The notes below the pieces were generated by a model. It was not told the DNA's origin. It worked only from the letters and a program-made list of their open reading frames with translations, and did not search any database. From Vulcanococcus sp. (lineage in GTDB: Bacteria > Cyanobacteriota > Cyanobacteriia > PCC-6307 > Cyanobiaceae), in contig JAHUZV010000022.1 in assembly GCA_019264575.1 (NCBI GenBank), positions 1 through 64,000 on the forward strand: DNA of 64,000 nucleotides, given 5' to 3'. The position numbers and the translations under genes were made by a program. Below, piece after piece: positions 18,678-28,412 of the stretch (positions are counted from its first letter, which is position 1; each line of letters starts with the position of its first letter).

Positions 18678-19991
18678 ATGCCGAGCTTCAGCGCCACCTA
18701 CACCACCCGCGCCGGTCAGACCCGCCAGCTGCGCCTCACGGCCGTTGATGCCGCCAGCGCCCGCCGCGACCTGCGCCGGCGGGGGATCGTGCCCAGCGCC
18801 CTGGAGCTGGTGGAGGGCACTTCCAGTCGCGGTCGCGGCGGCGCAGCCACAGCCGCGGCCCCTCGGAGCACCGCAGGGCCAGGAACCCCCGCCGGCTCCA
18901 GCACCCCGGCCACCACCGTGTTCGGTCTGGATCTCTCCGGCCTGCTGGAGGCCCGGCCTGGGATCCGCGAGAAGGCCCTGTTCGCCAACAAGCTGGCGGC
19001 CCTGGTGGATGCGGGGGTGCCGATTGTGCGCAGCCTCGATCTGATGGCGCGGCAGCAGCGGATGCCGCTGTTTAAGCGAGCGCTAACAGCGGTGAGCACC
19101 GATGTGAACCAGGGCGGCAGCCTCGGGGCTGCGCTGCGGCGCTGGCCGAAGGTGTTCGACAAGCTCACCATCGCCATGGTGGAAGCCGGCGAGGCGGGCG
19201 GGGTGCTCGATGAAAGCCTGCGGCGGCTGGCGAAGCTGCTGGAGGGCAACGCCAAGCTCCAGAACCAGATCAAGGGGGCGATGGGCTACCCGGTGGCGGT
19301 GCTGGTGATCGCTGTGCTCGTGTTCCTGGGGATGACGATCTTCCTGATCCCCACCTTCGCTGGCATCTTCGAAGACCTGGGGGCCGAGCTGCCGCTGTTC
19401 ACCCAACTGATGGTGGACCTGAGCAAGCTGCTGCGCTCCTCCTTTTCGCTGCTGCTGGTCCTGGTCCTCACGGTGGCAGCCTGGCTGTTCAGCCGCTACT
19501 ACGCCACCAGCGACGGCCGCCGCCGCGTGGATGGGTTGCTGTTGCAGCTGCCCCTGTTCGGTGATCTGATTCAAAAAACCGCCACGGCCAAGTTTTGCCG
19601 CACCTTCAGCTCCCTCACCCGGGCGGGGGTACCGATCCTGCTGTCGCTGGAGATCGTGCAGGAAACGGCGGGCAACGCTGTGATCGCCGACGCGATCGTG
19701 GCCTCTCGGCAAGACGTGCAGGAAGGCATCCCCCTGAGCGTCGCCCTGGGGCGCAAACAGGTGTTCCCCGACCTAGCCCTGAGCATGCTCGCCATCGGCG
19801 AAGAGACCGGGCAGATGGACTCCATGCTTTCCAAGGTGGCCGACTTCTACGAAGACGAAGTCGAGGCAGCCGTGAAAGCGCTCACCTCAATGCTGGAGCC
19901 AGCGATGATCGTGATCGTGGGCGGCATCGTGGGCTCGATCCTGCTGGCGATGTATTTGCCGATGTTCTCGATCTTCGATCAGATCAAGTAG
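18678..19991 (+). CDS. pilC: Type IV pilus inner-membrane platform protein PilC
   Basis: PilC (GspF family) is the inner-membrane platform on which PilB and PilT act. The 437-residue protein has two T2SSF domains of about 120 residues, each followed by membrane segments near residues 205-225, 255-275 and 410-430. The N-terminal cytosolic stretch (residues 45-80) is low in complexity, rich in Gly, Ala, Thr and Pro, and contains a run of small residues between the N-terminal domain and the first T2SSF unit. Its end lies 6 bp from the convergent flavoprotein gene. Confidence 0.95.
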   Translation: MPSFSATYTTRAGQTRQLRLTAVDAASARRDLRRRGIVPSALELVEGTSSRGRGGAATAAAPRSTAGPGTPAGSSTPATTVFGLDLSGLLEARPGIREKALFANKLAALVDAGVPIVRSLDLMARQQRMPLFKRALTAVSTDVNQGGSLGAALRRWPKVFDKLTIAMVEAGEAGGVLDESLRRLAKLLEGNAKLQNQIKGAMGYPVAVLVIAVLVFLGMTIFLIPTFAGIFEDLGAELPLFTQLMVDLSKLLRSSFSLLLVLVLTVAAWLFSRYYATSDGRRRVDGLLLQLPLFGDLIQKTATAKFCRTFSSLTRAGVPILLSLEIVQETAGNAVIADAIVASRQDVQEGIPLSVALGRKQVFPDLALSMLAIGEETGQMDSMLSKVADFYEDEVEAAVKALTSMLEPAMIVIVGGIVGSILLAMYLPMFSIFDQIK

Positions 19992-19997
19992 GGCGGA

Positions 19998-21305
19998 TCA
20001 AGACGCAGCCTCAGCAATCGCCTGCCCGGCCAGCCAGCCGGAACTCCAGCAGTGCTGGAAGTTGAAGCCACCGGTGATGCCATCCACATCCAGGAGCTCT
20101 CCAGCCAAGTAGAGCCCGGGGGTGCAGCGGCTCTCCATGGTGGCCAGGTTCACCTCCCCAATCGGCACGCCACCCGCCGTCACGAACTCTTCGCCAAAGG
20201 GGCCGCGGCCCGCCACGGCGTATGTGCTGCGCCGCAAGCTCTCGATCAGGCCCTGCTGCTGGCGCTTGCCCAGATCCGCCCAGCGGCGATCAGGCTCCAC
20301 ACCCTGCTGATCGAGCAGGTGCTGCCAGAGGCGGCGGCTCAGGGCGGGCCAGGGGCGGGCGTTGCTGAGCTGGCGACGGGCCTGATCGCGGCGGCAGTCG
20401 GCGAAGAGCTCCTCCAGCTGGGGCTGGGTGCGGCCGCCGCTCCAATCCACCCGCAAGCTGCCCCGATAACCGCAGTGGTGCAGAGCCCGGGCCGCAAAAG
20501 CTGTGAGCTTGAGGGCGGCCGGACCGCTCAGCCCCCAGTGGGTGATCAGCAGCGGCCCCTGCTGGCGGAAGCGATGGGCCATCCCAGGCGGCGGCGGACC
20601 CGCGCCTTGATCGAGATCCAGCTCAAGCTCCAGGTCCACCGGATCCATCACCACCCCCGCCAAGGCCACCAGCGGATTGGGTTTGAAAGCGAAGGTGAAC
20701 AGCGACGGCACCGGCGCCACCAGGCCATGGCCCAGGTCTTGGGCTAGGCGACGACCGCTCGGGTGGCTGCCGGTGGCCAGCAGCAGGCGATCGGCCGTGA
20801 GGGCCGTGGGTTGGTCGCGCCCGCCCTGGGAAGCAACACGAACCGTGAGGGCGAACCCATCCTCCGGCCGCGCTTGCGCCCCTTGCAGCGCGCAGAGCGT
20901 GCGGAGCTCTACGCCAGCGGCTGACGCGGCCTGGCGCAGGCACTGGATCACCGCCGTGGAGCGATTGGCCCGGGGAAACATGCGGCCATCGGGCTCATCC
21001 ACCAGCTCGAGGCCGTGGTCGTCGAACCAGGCCACCGCATCGCCGGCAGCAAAGCGACTGAACGGGCCTCGCAGGGCTTTGCCGCCACGCGGGTAGGAGC
21101 CCACCAACTCGCGCGGATCCCAGCAGGCGTGGGTGACGTTGCAGCGGCCGCCGCCGCTGATCAGCACCTTGCCCAGGGGCTCGGGCGTGCTCTCCAGCAC
21201 CAGAATCCGCTGGAGCCCTGCCTCCGCCGCGGCGATGGCCGCCATGAACCCGGCTGGCCCACCCCCCGCCACCACCAGCGACCAGTGCTCGGGGGAGGGG
21301 GGCAT
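19998..21305 (-). CDS. HI0933/YhiN-family FAD-dependent oxidoreductase
   Basis: This 435-residue flavoprotein has an N-terminal dinucleotide loop (VVAGGGPAGFMAA), the family hallmark GKVLISGGGRCNVTH, and a C-terminal FAD-binding segment (TAGGVPIGEVNLATMESR...GLYLAGELLDVDGITGGFN). Members of this family (BaiN-like) are uncharacterised reductases; the physiological substrate here is unknown. It is an isolated minus-strand gene between pilC and dusA, facing away from the latter with about 53 bp between starts. Confidence 0.9.
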   Translation of the reverse strand: MPPSPEHWSLVVAGGGPAGFMAAIAAAEAGLQRILVLESTPEPLGKVLISGGGRCNVTHACWDPRELVGSYPRGGKALRGPFSRFAAGDAVAWFDDHGLELVDEPDGRMFPRANRSTAVIQCLRQAASAAGVELRTLCALQGAQARPEDGFALTVRVASQGGRDQPTALTADRLLLATGSHPSGRRLAQDLGHGLVAPVPSLFTFAFKPNPLVALAGVVMDPVDLELELDLDQGAGPPPPGMAHRFRQQGPLLITHWGLSGPAALKLTAFAARALHHCGYRGSLRVDWSGGRTQPQLEELFADCRRDQARRQLSNARPWPALSRRLWQHLLDQQGVEPDRRWADLGKRQQQGLIESLRRSTYAVAGRGPFGEEFVTAGGVPIGEVNLATMESRCTPGLYLAGELLDVDGITGGFNFQHCWSSGWLAGQAIAEAAS

Positions 21306-21358
21306 CGCGGCGAGAGGGGCAGAGATCAGCGTGCCTGGGCACCGGGCAGCATGAGGGC

Positions 21359-22357
21359 ATGCCCGATTCGCGACTGAACGGGGCCTACCGCTTCAGTGTG
21401 GCCCCGATGATGGACTACACCGATCGGCACTTTCGGGTGCTGATGCGGCAGATCACCCGGCGCAGCCTGCTCTACACCGAGATGGTGGTAGCCCAGGCGC
21501 TGCATTACAGCGAGCGGCGCGACCGGCTGATCGATTTCGATCCCTGCGAGCACCCGATCGCCCTGCAGGTGGGCGGCGACGATCCACAGCTGCTGGCCGA
21601 GGCGGCTCGCATTGCATCCGATCGCGGCTACGACGAGATCAACCTCAACGTGGGCTGCCCCAGCGAGAAGGTGCAAAAGGGGCGATTCGGAGCCTGCCTC
21701 ATGGCCGAACCCGACCAGGTGGCCCGCTGCATCTCCGCCATGGCCGCGGCCTCACCGCTGCCCGTCACGGTGAAACACCGCATCGGTATCGATGAGCGCG
21801 ATTCCTACGAAGAGCTGCTGACCTTTGTAGACACAGTGGCCGCGGCCGGCGCCCAGCGCTTCAGCGTGCATGCCCGCAAGGCCTGGCTGGAGGGCCTCGA
21901 CCCCAAGCAAAACCGCACCATCCCACCGCTGCGCTATGAGCTGGTGCATCAGCTCAAGCGCGAACGACCCCAGCTCACCATCGAACTGAATGGCGGTCTG
22001 CTCGATCTGCAGAGCTGCGAAGAACAGCTGCAGCAGGTGGACGGCGTAATGGTGGGCCGCGCCGCCTACGACCACCCACTGCGCTGGGCCACGGTGGATC
22101 GCGATCTGTTCCAGGACAGCAGCCAACCCATCGCCAGCGCCTCCACGGTGGTGCGCGGCCTCATCCCCTACGCCGAGGGCTGGTGCAGCGGAGGGGGAAG
22201 GCTCTGGGCCATCGCCCGGCACCTGGTGCAAGTGGTGGAGGGGGTGAGCGGTGCACGGCACTGGCGCCGCGACCTCGGCGTGGCCGCCGGCGCCCGTGAT
22301 GCCGGACCAGAGGTGTTCGAACGGGCCGCAGCGCAACTGGAAGAGCGCGGGCTTTAA
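21359..22357 (+). CDS. dusA: tRNA-dihydrouridine(20/20a) synthase
   Basis: DusA reduces uridines 20 and 20a in the tRNA D-loop using FMN and NADPH. The 332-residue protein has a TIM-barrel opening (RFSVAPMMDYTDRHFR), the active-site NVGCPSEKV segment with the catalytic Cys, and the FMN and phosphate-binding KHRIGID. The DusA-type motif RKAWLEGLDPKQNR marks this subfamily, and the family fold continues with NGGL and VMVGRAAYDHP. The start ATG 21359 is 53 bp from the divergent flavoprotein start. Confidence 0.94.
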   Translation: MPDSRLNGAYRFSVAPMMDYTDRHFRVLMRQITRRSLLYTEMVVAQALHYSERRDRLIDFDPCEHPIALQVGGDDPQLLAEAARIASDRGYDEINLNVGCPSEKVQKGRFGACLMAEPDQVARCISAMAAASPLPVTVKHRIGIDERDSYEELLTFVDTVAAAGAQRFSVHARKAWLEGLDPKQNRTIPPLRYELVHQLKRERPQLTIELNGGLLDLQSCEEQLQQVDGVMVGRAAYDHPLRWATVDRDLFQDSSQPIASASTVVRGLIPYAEGWCSGGGRLWAIARHLVQVVEGVSGARHWRRDLGVAAGARDAGPEVFERAAAQLEERGL

Positions 22358-22387
22358 GGCCTCGCCGCTAGCAAGGCCATGAATCAG

Positions 22388-22408
22388 CTGAACGTTTGGA
22401 ACGTTCAG
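22388..22408. terminator. Perfect hairpin between convergent dusA and RRM genes
   Basis: CTGAACGTT, a 3-base loop (TGG) and AACGTTCAG form a perfect 9-bp stem that includes the stop codon of the RNA-binding protein gene. The 47-bp spacer also contains a GGCCT...AGGCC pair. No strong U-run follows on either strand, so termination is plausible but not certain. Confidence 0.45.
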
Positions 22409-22950
22409 TCGTCGCCGCCGGAACTGCGACGGCGACGGGTGCGGCCGGCACCGAAGGAATCACCGCCACGATCGCCGCCGCCATAGCTGCGGTCCTCCCA
22501 GCCGCGGGCGCCGGAACCACGCTCACCGCCACCACCGGAGCGATCAGCACCGCCGTAGCCGCCACCGCCGCCATAACCACCGCGGTCACCACCACCTCCG
22601 TAACCGCCGCCACCGCCATAGCCGCCGCGATCACCACCGCCGCCGTAGCCGCCCCGACGGGGGCCACGATCGCCGCCGCCATAGCCACCACCACCGCCGC
22701 CACCGGGGCTGCGGGGTTCGGCTTTGTTGATACGCAGCGGGCGGCCCATCAGCTCGGCGCCCTGGAGGGCGTCGATGGCGCGGGACTCGCTGTCTTCATC
22801 AGCCAACTCCACGAAGGCGAAGCCGCGCTTGCGGCCGGTGTCGCGCTCGAGGGGCAGGAAGCAGTTGGTCACCTCGCCGAAGGGTGCGAACAACTCGGCC
22901 ACGTCCTCCTGTTCCGCGCGGAAGGGGAGGTTTCCTACAAAAATGCTCAC
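22405..22950 (-). CDS. Glycine-rich RRM RNA-binding protein (Rbp type)
   Basis: This 181-residue protein has one N-terminal RRM (residues 1-80) with RNP2 (IFVGNL) and RNP1 (RGFAFVEL), typical of cyanobacterial Rbp proteins that bind mRNA and respond to cold or light. The remaining 100 residues are a Gly/Arg/Tyr-rich tail of repeated GGYGGGGDRGGYGG units ending in a basic and acidic stretch. The tail is longer than in classical Rbp proteins and is encoded by imperfect DNA repeats (about 22440-22700) that could vary in number between strains. Confidence 0.92.
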   Translation of the reverse strand: MSIFVGNLPFRAEQEDVAELFAPFGEVTNCFLPLERDTGRKRGFAFVELADEDSESRAIDALQGAELMGRPLRINKAEPRSPGGGGGGGYGGGDRGPRRGGYGGGGDRGGYGGGGGYGGGGDRGGYGGGGGYGGADRSGGGGERGSGARGWEDRSYGGGDRGGDSFGAGRTRRRRSSGGDD

Positions 22951-23021
22951 AGGCCGAGGGGGCCGATCAGGCAGAACTTCAGCCCACGAAGACTAAGCCG
23001 GCTCCGGCAGTTCGGAGGCCT

Positions 23022-24422
23022 TCACGCAACAGCAGACAACCGCAGCCGCGCCCGCTCCAGCTGCAACCGCACCTGATCAAACGCCGTACCGCCTTCGCTG
23101 CGGCGGGCTGCCACCACCTGGCGGGGATGAATGGCCTCGTAGATATCCGCCTCGAAGGCCGGATGCAGCTGCTGCCAGCGCTCCAAAGGCAGATCCCGCA
23201 ACAGGATTCCTTCCTGCAGGCAGCCTTTCACCAGACCACCCACCAGCTGATACGCCTCGCGGAACGGCACCCCCTTGGCCACCAGGTAATCGGCCACATC
23301 AGTGGCGTTGGAGAAATCAGACGCCACAGCGGCCTCGAGGCGCTCAGGCCGGAACTGGAGCCCCTCCTCAAACAGGATCGCCATCGCCTCCAGGCAAGCC
23401 AGGGTGGTCGCCACGGCGTCGAACAGGGCTTCTTTGTCTTCCTGGAAGTCTTTGTTGTAAGCAAGGGGCAACCCCTTGATCATCACCAGCAGCCCCTGCA
23501 GGTGGCCAAACACCCGGCCACACTTGCCGCGAACCAGTTCGGGCACATCGGGGTTCTTTTTCTGCGGCATCAGGCTGCTGCCGGTGGCGCAGCGGTCGGT
23601 GAGTTTCACGAAGCCGAACTCCTCGCTGGCCCAGAGGATCACCTCCTCACTCAGCCGGCTCAAGTGCACCATCACCAGGCTGGCGGCGGCACTGAACTCC
23701 ACCGCAAAATCCCGATCGCTCACCGCATCAAGGCTGTTGGCATACACGTCGTCGAAACCGAGGGCCGCGGCGGTGTGGCGGCGATCGATCGGCACCGGCG
23801 TACCCGCCAGAGCCGCGGCCCCGAGCGGACAGATGTTCACGCGCTTGCGCAGATCCCGCAGCCGGGCCCGGTCGCGCTCGGCCATCTCCACGTAGGCCAG
23901 CAAATGGTGGGCCAGGCAGATGGGCTGAGCCCGCTGCAGGTGCGTGTAGCCCGGGATCATCACGTCGGAATGGGCTTCGGCCTGATCCAGCAGCGCCCGC
24001 TCGAAGCGCACCAACGCGCCATCAATGGCATCGATCTGGCCCCGCAGCCACAGGCGCAGATCCGTACCCACCTGGTCGTTGCGGGAGCGGCCGGTGTGCA
24101 GCTTTTTGCCCAGAGGGCCGAGGATCGCGATCAGGCGGCGCTCCACGGCGAAGTGCACGTCTTCATCGTCCAGGCCGGGGTTGAACTGGCCGGCGGCCGC
24201 TTCGCTGCGCACCTGCTCCAGGCCCACCACCAACTGCTCAGCTTCCTCGCTGGTGATCACGCCAGTGCTGGCAAGCATGCGGGCGTGGGCGATCGAACCA
24301 TCAAGGTCCTGCTGGAGCAGGGTGATGTCGAATCCGATCGAGGCGTTGAAGCGCTCGATTGCCGGATGCAGGCCCTCCTCGAAACGCTGGCTCCAGGTGG
24401 AGGAAGACGACTCAACGGCCAT
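23022..24422 (-). CDS. argH: Argininosuccinate lyase
   Basis: ArgH cleaves argininosuccinate to arginine and fumarate in the last step of arginine synthesis. The 466-residue protein has the superfamily signature [12 protein letters not shown] near residue 285, the [12 protein letters not shown] substrate loop and the YTHLQRAQP segment with the catalytic His. The length is normal. It ends a run of co-oriented genes (phosphatase, argH) and is about 71 bp upstream of the RRM gene. Confidence 0.96.
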   Translation of the reverse strand: MAVESSSSTWSQRFEEGLHPAIERFNASIGFDITLLQQDLDGSIAHARMLASTGVITSEEAEQLVVGLEQVRSEAAAGQFNPGLDDEDVHFAVERRLIAILGPLGKKLHTGRSRNDQVGTDLRLWLRGQIDAIDGALVRFERALLDQAEAHSDVMIPGYTHLQRAQPICLAHHLLAYVEMAERDRARLRDLRKRVNICPLGAAALAGTPVPIDRRHTAAALGFDDVYANSLDAVSDRDFAVEFSAAASLVMVHLSRLSEEVILWASEEFGFVKLTDRCATGSSLMPQKKNPDVPELVRGKCGRVFGHLQGLLVMIKGLPLAYNKDFQEDKEALFDAVATTLACLEAMAILFEEGLQFRPERLEAAVASDFSNATDVADYLVAKGVPFREAYQLVGGLVKGCLQEGILLRDLPLERWQQLHPAFEADIYEAIHPRQVVAARRSEGGTAFDQVRLQLERARLRLSAVA

Positions 24423-24448
24423 CGGGGCCCGGCTCGATCAGTTGAGGC

Positions 24449-25864
24449 TCAGCTTGGCAGGCGACTCAGTGAGGGCAACATCACCTCCTCACGCACCTTG
24501 AGCACAACCATCGAGGCGTCGTCATCGAGCTGGCGATCGGGCCCCACAAAGCGATCAAGGCGGGCGAACAGCTGATCGAGGATGCCCTGAGCACCCACCC
24601 CGGAGCGGCAGGCCGCCTGCAAGGCGGCGATCAAGCGCTCTTCGTCAAAACGCTCGCCGTTGAGGCCGCTCGCTTCGGTGACGCCGTCGGTGTAGCAGAG
24701 GAGCACGTCACCGGGGTCGAGCACGATCTGCTCGCAACCGTATTGGGCTTCCGGCTGCAGCCCGATCAACAGGCCCGGAGCATCGAGGCGGTCGACGGCG
24801 TGGCGCATCCGCCGCCAGATCAAGGGCGGGTTGTGGGCCGCATTGGCGTAGCGCAGCAGGCGGGTGCGGGGGTCGTAATCGGAATAAAAGAGCGTCACGA
24901 AGCGGTGCGACTGGGCCAGGTCCTCCTGGGCCAGCTGGTTGAGGTCGTGCAGGATCCGATCCGGGGCGTGACCGCTGAGCACCTCGGCGCGGAGCATGCC
25001 GCGCAGCAGCGTCATCAACAGACCGGCGGGCACGCCCTTACCCATCACATCGCCCACCACCAGCGCCCAGCGCCCCTGCTCTCGGCGCCGGCCCAGCAAT
25101 TGCGGGCGGGTGGGGATGAAGTCGTAGTAGTCGCCGCCCACCTGAAAGGCCGGGCGGCAGCGGGCTGCCAGCTCTACCCCCTCAATCACCGGGCAGTGAT
25201 CCGGCAGCAGCTGGGCCTGGATCTCGGCGCCGGTGGAAAGCTGCCGGTCCACGCGCTCATGGCGCCGCGCCTCCTGCAGCAGCTGTTCGCTCTCGATCGC
25301 CACCCCCGTGAGATCCGCCACCAGCTGGGCATAGCGGCGGTAGCTCTCGCTCCAGCTCAAGCCACTACGCGGGCCGTACACATAAAGGCGGCCGCGGCTG
25401 CGGCTGCGGGCCACCACCGAGGTGGCGAACAGGGGTCGATCGGTGAGTTGACGCCTCACCAAGCGATCGAGCAGCGACGCCACCGCTTCATCGCCGGAAG
25501 CCTGGAGCAGCTCCTCGTCGGACAGGCTGGCGAGGGCCCGCAGCAACTCCGGCGGGCCGCCGTGCAGCTGCTCGCGCCAGAGGCGGCCATCGGGGTGGAA
25601 CGTGATCAGCAGCGCCCCTTCACCCTCCACCAACCGAGTGGCCACGAGGGGCACCAGCTCGAGAAAGCGGCCGAGGTTGGTGAAGCTGCGCAGGGCAAAG
25701 CCGAGCGAGGCCAGCAGTTCCTGGTTTCGGCGCTGCTCGCGGCTGAGGCTGTCGAGCAGCTGCCGCACCGAAGCCAGCGGTGATGAGGGCCGCGGCAGCG
25801 CAGCGCGGTCGACGTGGCTCTGAAGCGGTGGGTCAGACCGCCGTGGGGGCGGCTTGCTGCTCAC
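24449..25864 (-). CDS. SpoIIE-type PP2C protein phosphatase with N-terminal sensor region
   Basis: The 471-residue protein starts at GTG 25864; a TTG start at 25888 would add 8 residues. The N-terminal half (about 45-200) resembles a GAF-like sensor domain. From about 235 on it has the SpoIIE/RsbU phosphatase core, with the metal-binding Asp in FQVGGDYYDF, GDVMGKGVPAGL, the central NAAHNPP and the Asp in LCYTDGVTEA, ending DDDASMVVLKV. Such phosphatases act on serine-phosphorylated partners, often anti-sigma antagonists, but no partner is seen here. It lies between ftsY and argH on the same strand. Confidence 0.9.
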   Translation of the reverse strand: MSSKPPPRRSDPPLQSHVDRAALPRPSSPLASVRQLLDSLSREQRRNQELLASLGFALRSFTNLGRFLELVPLVATRLVEGEGALLITFHPDGRLWREQLHGGPPELLRALASLSDEELLQASGDEAVASLLDRLVRRQLTDRPLFATSVVARSRSRGRLYVYGPRSGLSWSESYRRYAQLVADLTGVAIESEQLLQEARRHERVDRQLSTGAEIQAQLLPDHCPVIEGVELAARCRPAFQVGGDYYDFIPTRPQLLGRRREQGRWALVVGDVMGKGVPAGLLMTLLRGMLRAEVLSGHAPDRILHDLNQLAQEDLAQSHRFVTLFYSDYDPRTRLLRYANAAHNPPLIWRRMRHAVDRLDAPGLLIGLQPEAQYGCEQIVLDPGDVLLCYTDGVTEASGLNGERFDEERLIAALQAACRSGVGAQGILDQLFARLDRFVGPDRQLDDDASMVVLKVREEVMLPSLSRLPS

Positions 25865-25927
25865 CGAGCGGCCGCGAAGTGCCCGCAAGATAGCCGCGTT
25901 TTCAGGAGGAGCTGGTGGCGCTGTGGC

Positions 25928-27772
25928 CTACTTCGCCAGCAATGCCTCCACAAATTCGAAGCTGTTGAACGGACGCAGATCGCGAATCCCCTCACCGGCC
26001 CCAATGAAGCGAATCGGCAGACCCGCTTCCGAAGCCACCGCGAGGGCCACGCCACCGCGAGAGCTGCCATCGAGCTTGGTGATCACCACACCGGTAAGAC
26101 CGGCAGCCTGGGCGAACGCCATCGCCTGCTTCAAGCCGTTCTGACCCTGGCTGGCATCGAGCACCAGCAGCGACTGCACCACAGCATCAGGCGCCAGCTT
26201 GTCGACGATGCGGCGCACCTTGCTCAGCTCCTCCATCAGGTTGTGCTTGGTCTGCAGGCGGCCGGCCGTATCCACCAGCACCAGATCGGTGCCCTTGGCC
26301 TGAGCAGCGCCGATGGCATCGAACACCACAGCGGCCGGGTCGGCATTAGCGGAGGGGTTCGAGACCACCGTGACGCCGCTGCGTTCGCCCCACACCGCCA
26401 CCTGCTGCACGGCCGCGGCGCGGAAGGTGTCTGCAGCGGCGATCAGGCAGCTGTAGCCGCTGCGCACCGCGAGGTTGGCGAGCTTGCCAAGGGTGGTGGT
26501 TTTGCCCACACCGTTCACGCCCACCATCAACCACACGTTGAGGCGCTCGCGCTCCGGCGCCAGCAGCGGAGCGCCACTGGCCTGGATGGGCGCATCGAGC
26601 AGGGCCTTGAGCTGCTCTTTCAGGAAGCGAATGCCCTCGGCCGGCTCCACCACCTCTTCGTTGAGCCGCTTGCGCAGGGCCTCGAGCACCTGATCGGTGG
26701 CCTGCACACCGACATCGGCGCGCAGGAGCAGGCTCTCCAGGTCGTCAAGCACCTCCGGTGTGAGTGGATCGTCGCCAAGGCTGTCGAGCAGCTGGGTGAC
26801 GAAGCCGCGGCGGGTCTTCTCCATGCCGCGCCGCAGGCGGCCGAGCCAATCGATCTCTTCCAGCGAGATGTCGTTGAGCTGGCGCCCCTGGGCAGCGAGC
26901 ACTTCAGCCGACCAGGTGAAGTCCTCATCGAAGGCACCCAGCTGCGGGGCTGCCTCATCGGAGGGGGCAGCAACCGGAGCCGCGGAGGTTGCCGCCGTTG
27001 GAGCTGCAGGTGCAGGTGCCGCCGCGGGCACATCAATCGCACGCTCCAGCAGCTCCTGTTGGCGCTGCGCTCGCTGAGCGGCAGCCTGCTCGAGCAGCGA
27101 CAGACCTGCGGCTGGAGCCGCCGGAGGCTCGGGCTTTGCCGGAGCATCAGGCGCTTGGGCAGGAGTTTCAGGCGCAATAACGGCCTTGAAAACCTGGGGC
27201 GCCGGGGGCTCAGAAGAAGACTGGTCTGGCGCTGTCTGCCCTGAGGTCGAAGCAGGAGCAGGCGGTTGAACGACTTCGGCGGACTGTCCAGAATTCTGTA
27301 CAGACTGCTCAGAATCCTGGACGGTCGTTCCAGGCGTCTCGGCAGCGCTCACCTGCGGTGCTGGCGCCGATGGTGAGACGGCGACCGGCGCGGCAGAGGC
27401 CTGTGCTTGAGGCGATGGCGCCGGAGATGCAGGCTGAGCTGACGGCGCAGGTGCAGATACAGCCGACGAACCAGCCGAGACCTGCTTTTGGGCTTCCTGC
27501 TGAGCCTTCAGACGGGCGTAAGCCTGACGGGCCCAATCGAGGGCGTCCTGATCGACGGCCCCGACAGCAGGCGCCGCGGCCTGGGATGAAGCGGGCTGGG
27601 CAGGCGCAGTAGGAGCCGATGGGGAAGGCTCAAGCTTTGGTTCCGGCTTTCCAACCTCGGGAGCGACCGCGGCAGATGCCTCCTCGGCGGCCGGCGGCTG
27701 CGGGGGTTGTTCCGGCTGGGGCTCCTCGGGGTTCTGAGGGGCCGCGCTGCGATTGAACCAGTCGAAAACCAT
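25928..27772 (-). CDS. ftsY: Signal recognition particle receptor FtsY with long N-terminal linker
   Basis: FtsY is the membrane receptor that pairs with Ffh to target nascent membrane proteins. The 614-residue protein has the NG domain in the last 300 residues: G1 VGVNGVGKTTT, G3 DTAGRLQTK, G4 TKLDGSSRGG and the C-terminal GAGEGIRDLRPF. The first 300 residues form an Ala/Pro/Gln-rich linker. Within it, a copy of the 37-bp palindromic repeat (27286-27322) is translated as part of the run TVQDSEQSVQNSGQS. It follows nusB by 13 bp in an apparent DUF502-nusB-ftsY operon. Confidence 0.95.
   Translation of the reverse strand: MVFDWFNRSAAPQNPEEPQPEQPPQPPAAEEASAAVAPEVGKPEPKLEPSPSAPTAPAQPASSQAAAPAVGAVDQDALDWARQAYARLKAQQEAQKQVSAGSSAVSAPAPSAQPASPAPSPQAQASAAPVAVSPSAPAPQVSAAETPGTTVQDSEQSVQNSGQSAEVVQPPAPASTSGQTAPDQSSSEPPAPQVFKAVIAPETPAQAPDAPAKPEPPAAPAAGLSLLEQAAAQRAQRQQELLERAIDVPAAAPAPAAPTAATSAAPVAAPSDEAAPQLGAFDEDFTWSAEVLAAQGRQLNDISLEEIDWLGRLRRGMEKTRRGFVTQLLDSLGDDPLTPEVLDDLESLLLRADVGVQATDQVLEALRKRLNEEVVEPAEGIRFLKEQLKALLDAPIQASGAPLLAPERERLNVWLMVGVNGVGKTTTLGKLANLAVRSGYSCLIAAADTFRAAAVQQVAVWGERSGVTVVSNPSANADPAAVVFDAIGAAQAKGTDLVLVDTAGRLQTKHNLMEELSKVRRIVDKLAPDAVVQSLLVLDASQGQNGLKQAMAFAQAAGLTGVVITKLDGSSRGGVALAVASEAGLPIRFIGAGEGIRDLRPFNSFEFVEALLAK
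27286..27322. repeat. 37-bp dispersed palindrome, copy A (inside ftsY)
   Basis: This copy has left arm GTCCAGAATTCTGTACAG, a central A, and right arm CTGCTCAGAATCCTGGAC. It is one of six related elements in the window and lies in the coding sequence of the ftsY linker. It is 32/37 identical to the copy upstream of mutS (61566-61602), and both are followed by GGTC. Confidence 0.85.
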
Positions 27773-27785
27773 GGGCGCCTCCTGA

Positions 27786-28412
27786 TCAGCCCTTGGCGGG
27801 GGCGCTGGTGAAACGGCGGAGTACGCCGTTGATCATGCGGCGACCTTGTTCGTCGCTGTAGCGGTTGGCCAGCTCCACCGCCTCGTTGCAGGCCACAGCG
27901 GCGGGGGTATTGAACTGTTCGATATCCACGGCGGCCAGGCGCAGGATGTCGCGGTCGATGCGGGGCAGGCGGGTGAGGCGCCAGCCTTCCATCACGGCAT
28001 CGAGGCGCTGGTCGAGATCTTCGCGGCCCCGGAGCACAGCTCGGGCGCGCTCCACGGCACCGCGGCGGATCTCGTCTTGATCGGAGAGCATCAACAGCCG
28101 TGGCAACTCGAGGCTGGCGGAGAGGCGGTTGAGGCCCTGCTCCGCGTGGGCGAGGCCGTCTTGCAGGTGCTGGCGAATGCGGGGCAGCTGCTCAGCACCT
28201 CCTTGATCCTGGAGTTCGCTGTCGAGCAGTTGCTGTTGGGCGGCCTGGAGGTCGGTGGCGGCCTGATCGAGGGCTTCGCGCACGTGTTGGCTCAGCGACG
28301 CCTGGGCCTGCTGCAGCAGGGTGTCGAGCGGCGTGTCAGCCGCCGGCTGGCGATCGCTGATCTGACCGAGCATCAGCAGGGCCAGTTCACGGGCAACGGT
28401 GCGGCTCTGCAT
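27786..28412 (-). CDS. nusB: Transcription antitermination factor NusB
   Basis: NusB binds boxA RNA with ribosomal protein S10 and promotes antitermination in rRNA operons. The 208-residue protein is longer than the E. coli form because of an inserted Gln/Leu-rich helical region in the first 110 residues, common in cyanobacteria. The C-terminal NusB fold is recognisable (RLPRIDRDILRLAAVDIEQFNTPAAVACNEAVELANRYSDEQGRRMINGVLRRF). Its start codon overlaps the DUF502 stop by one base (TGATG), so translation is coupled. Confidence 0.92.
   Translation of the reverse strand: MQSRTVARELALLMLGQISDRQPAADTPLDTLLQQAQASLSQHVREALDQAATDLQAAQQQLLDSELQDQGGAEQLPRIRQHLQDGLAHAEQGLNRLSASLELPRLLMLSDQDEIRRGAVERARAVLRGREDLDQRLDAVMEGWRLTRLPRIDRDILRLAAVDIEQFNTPAAVACNEAVELANRYSDEQGRRMINGVLRRFTSAPAKG

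Noticed and set aside
22440..22700. Short repeated DNA units that could be taken for a CRISPR-like array or satellite
   Set aside because: They encode the Gly-rich tail of the RRM protein in frame, vary in length and lack spacers.
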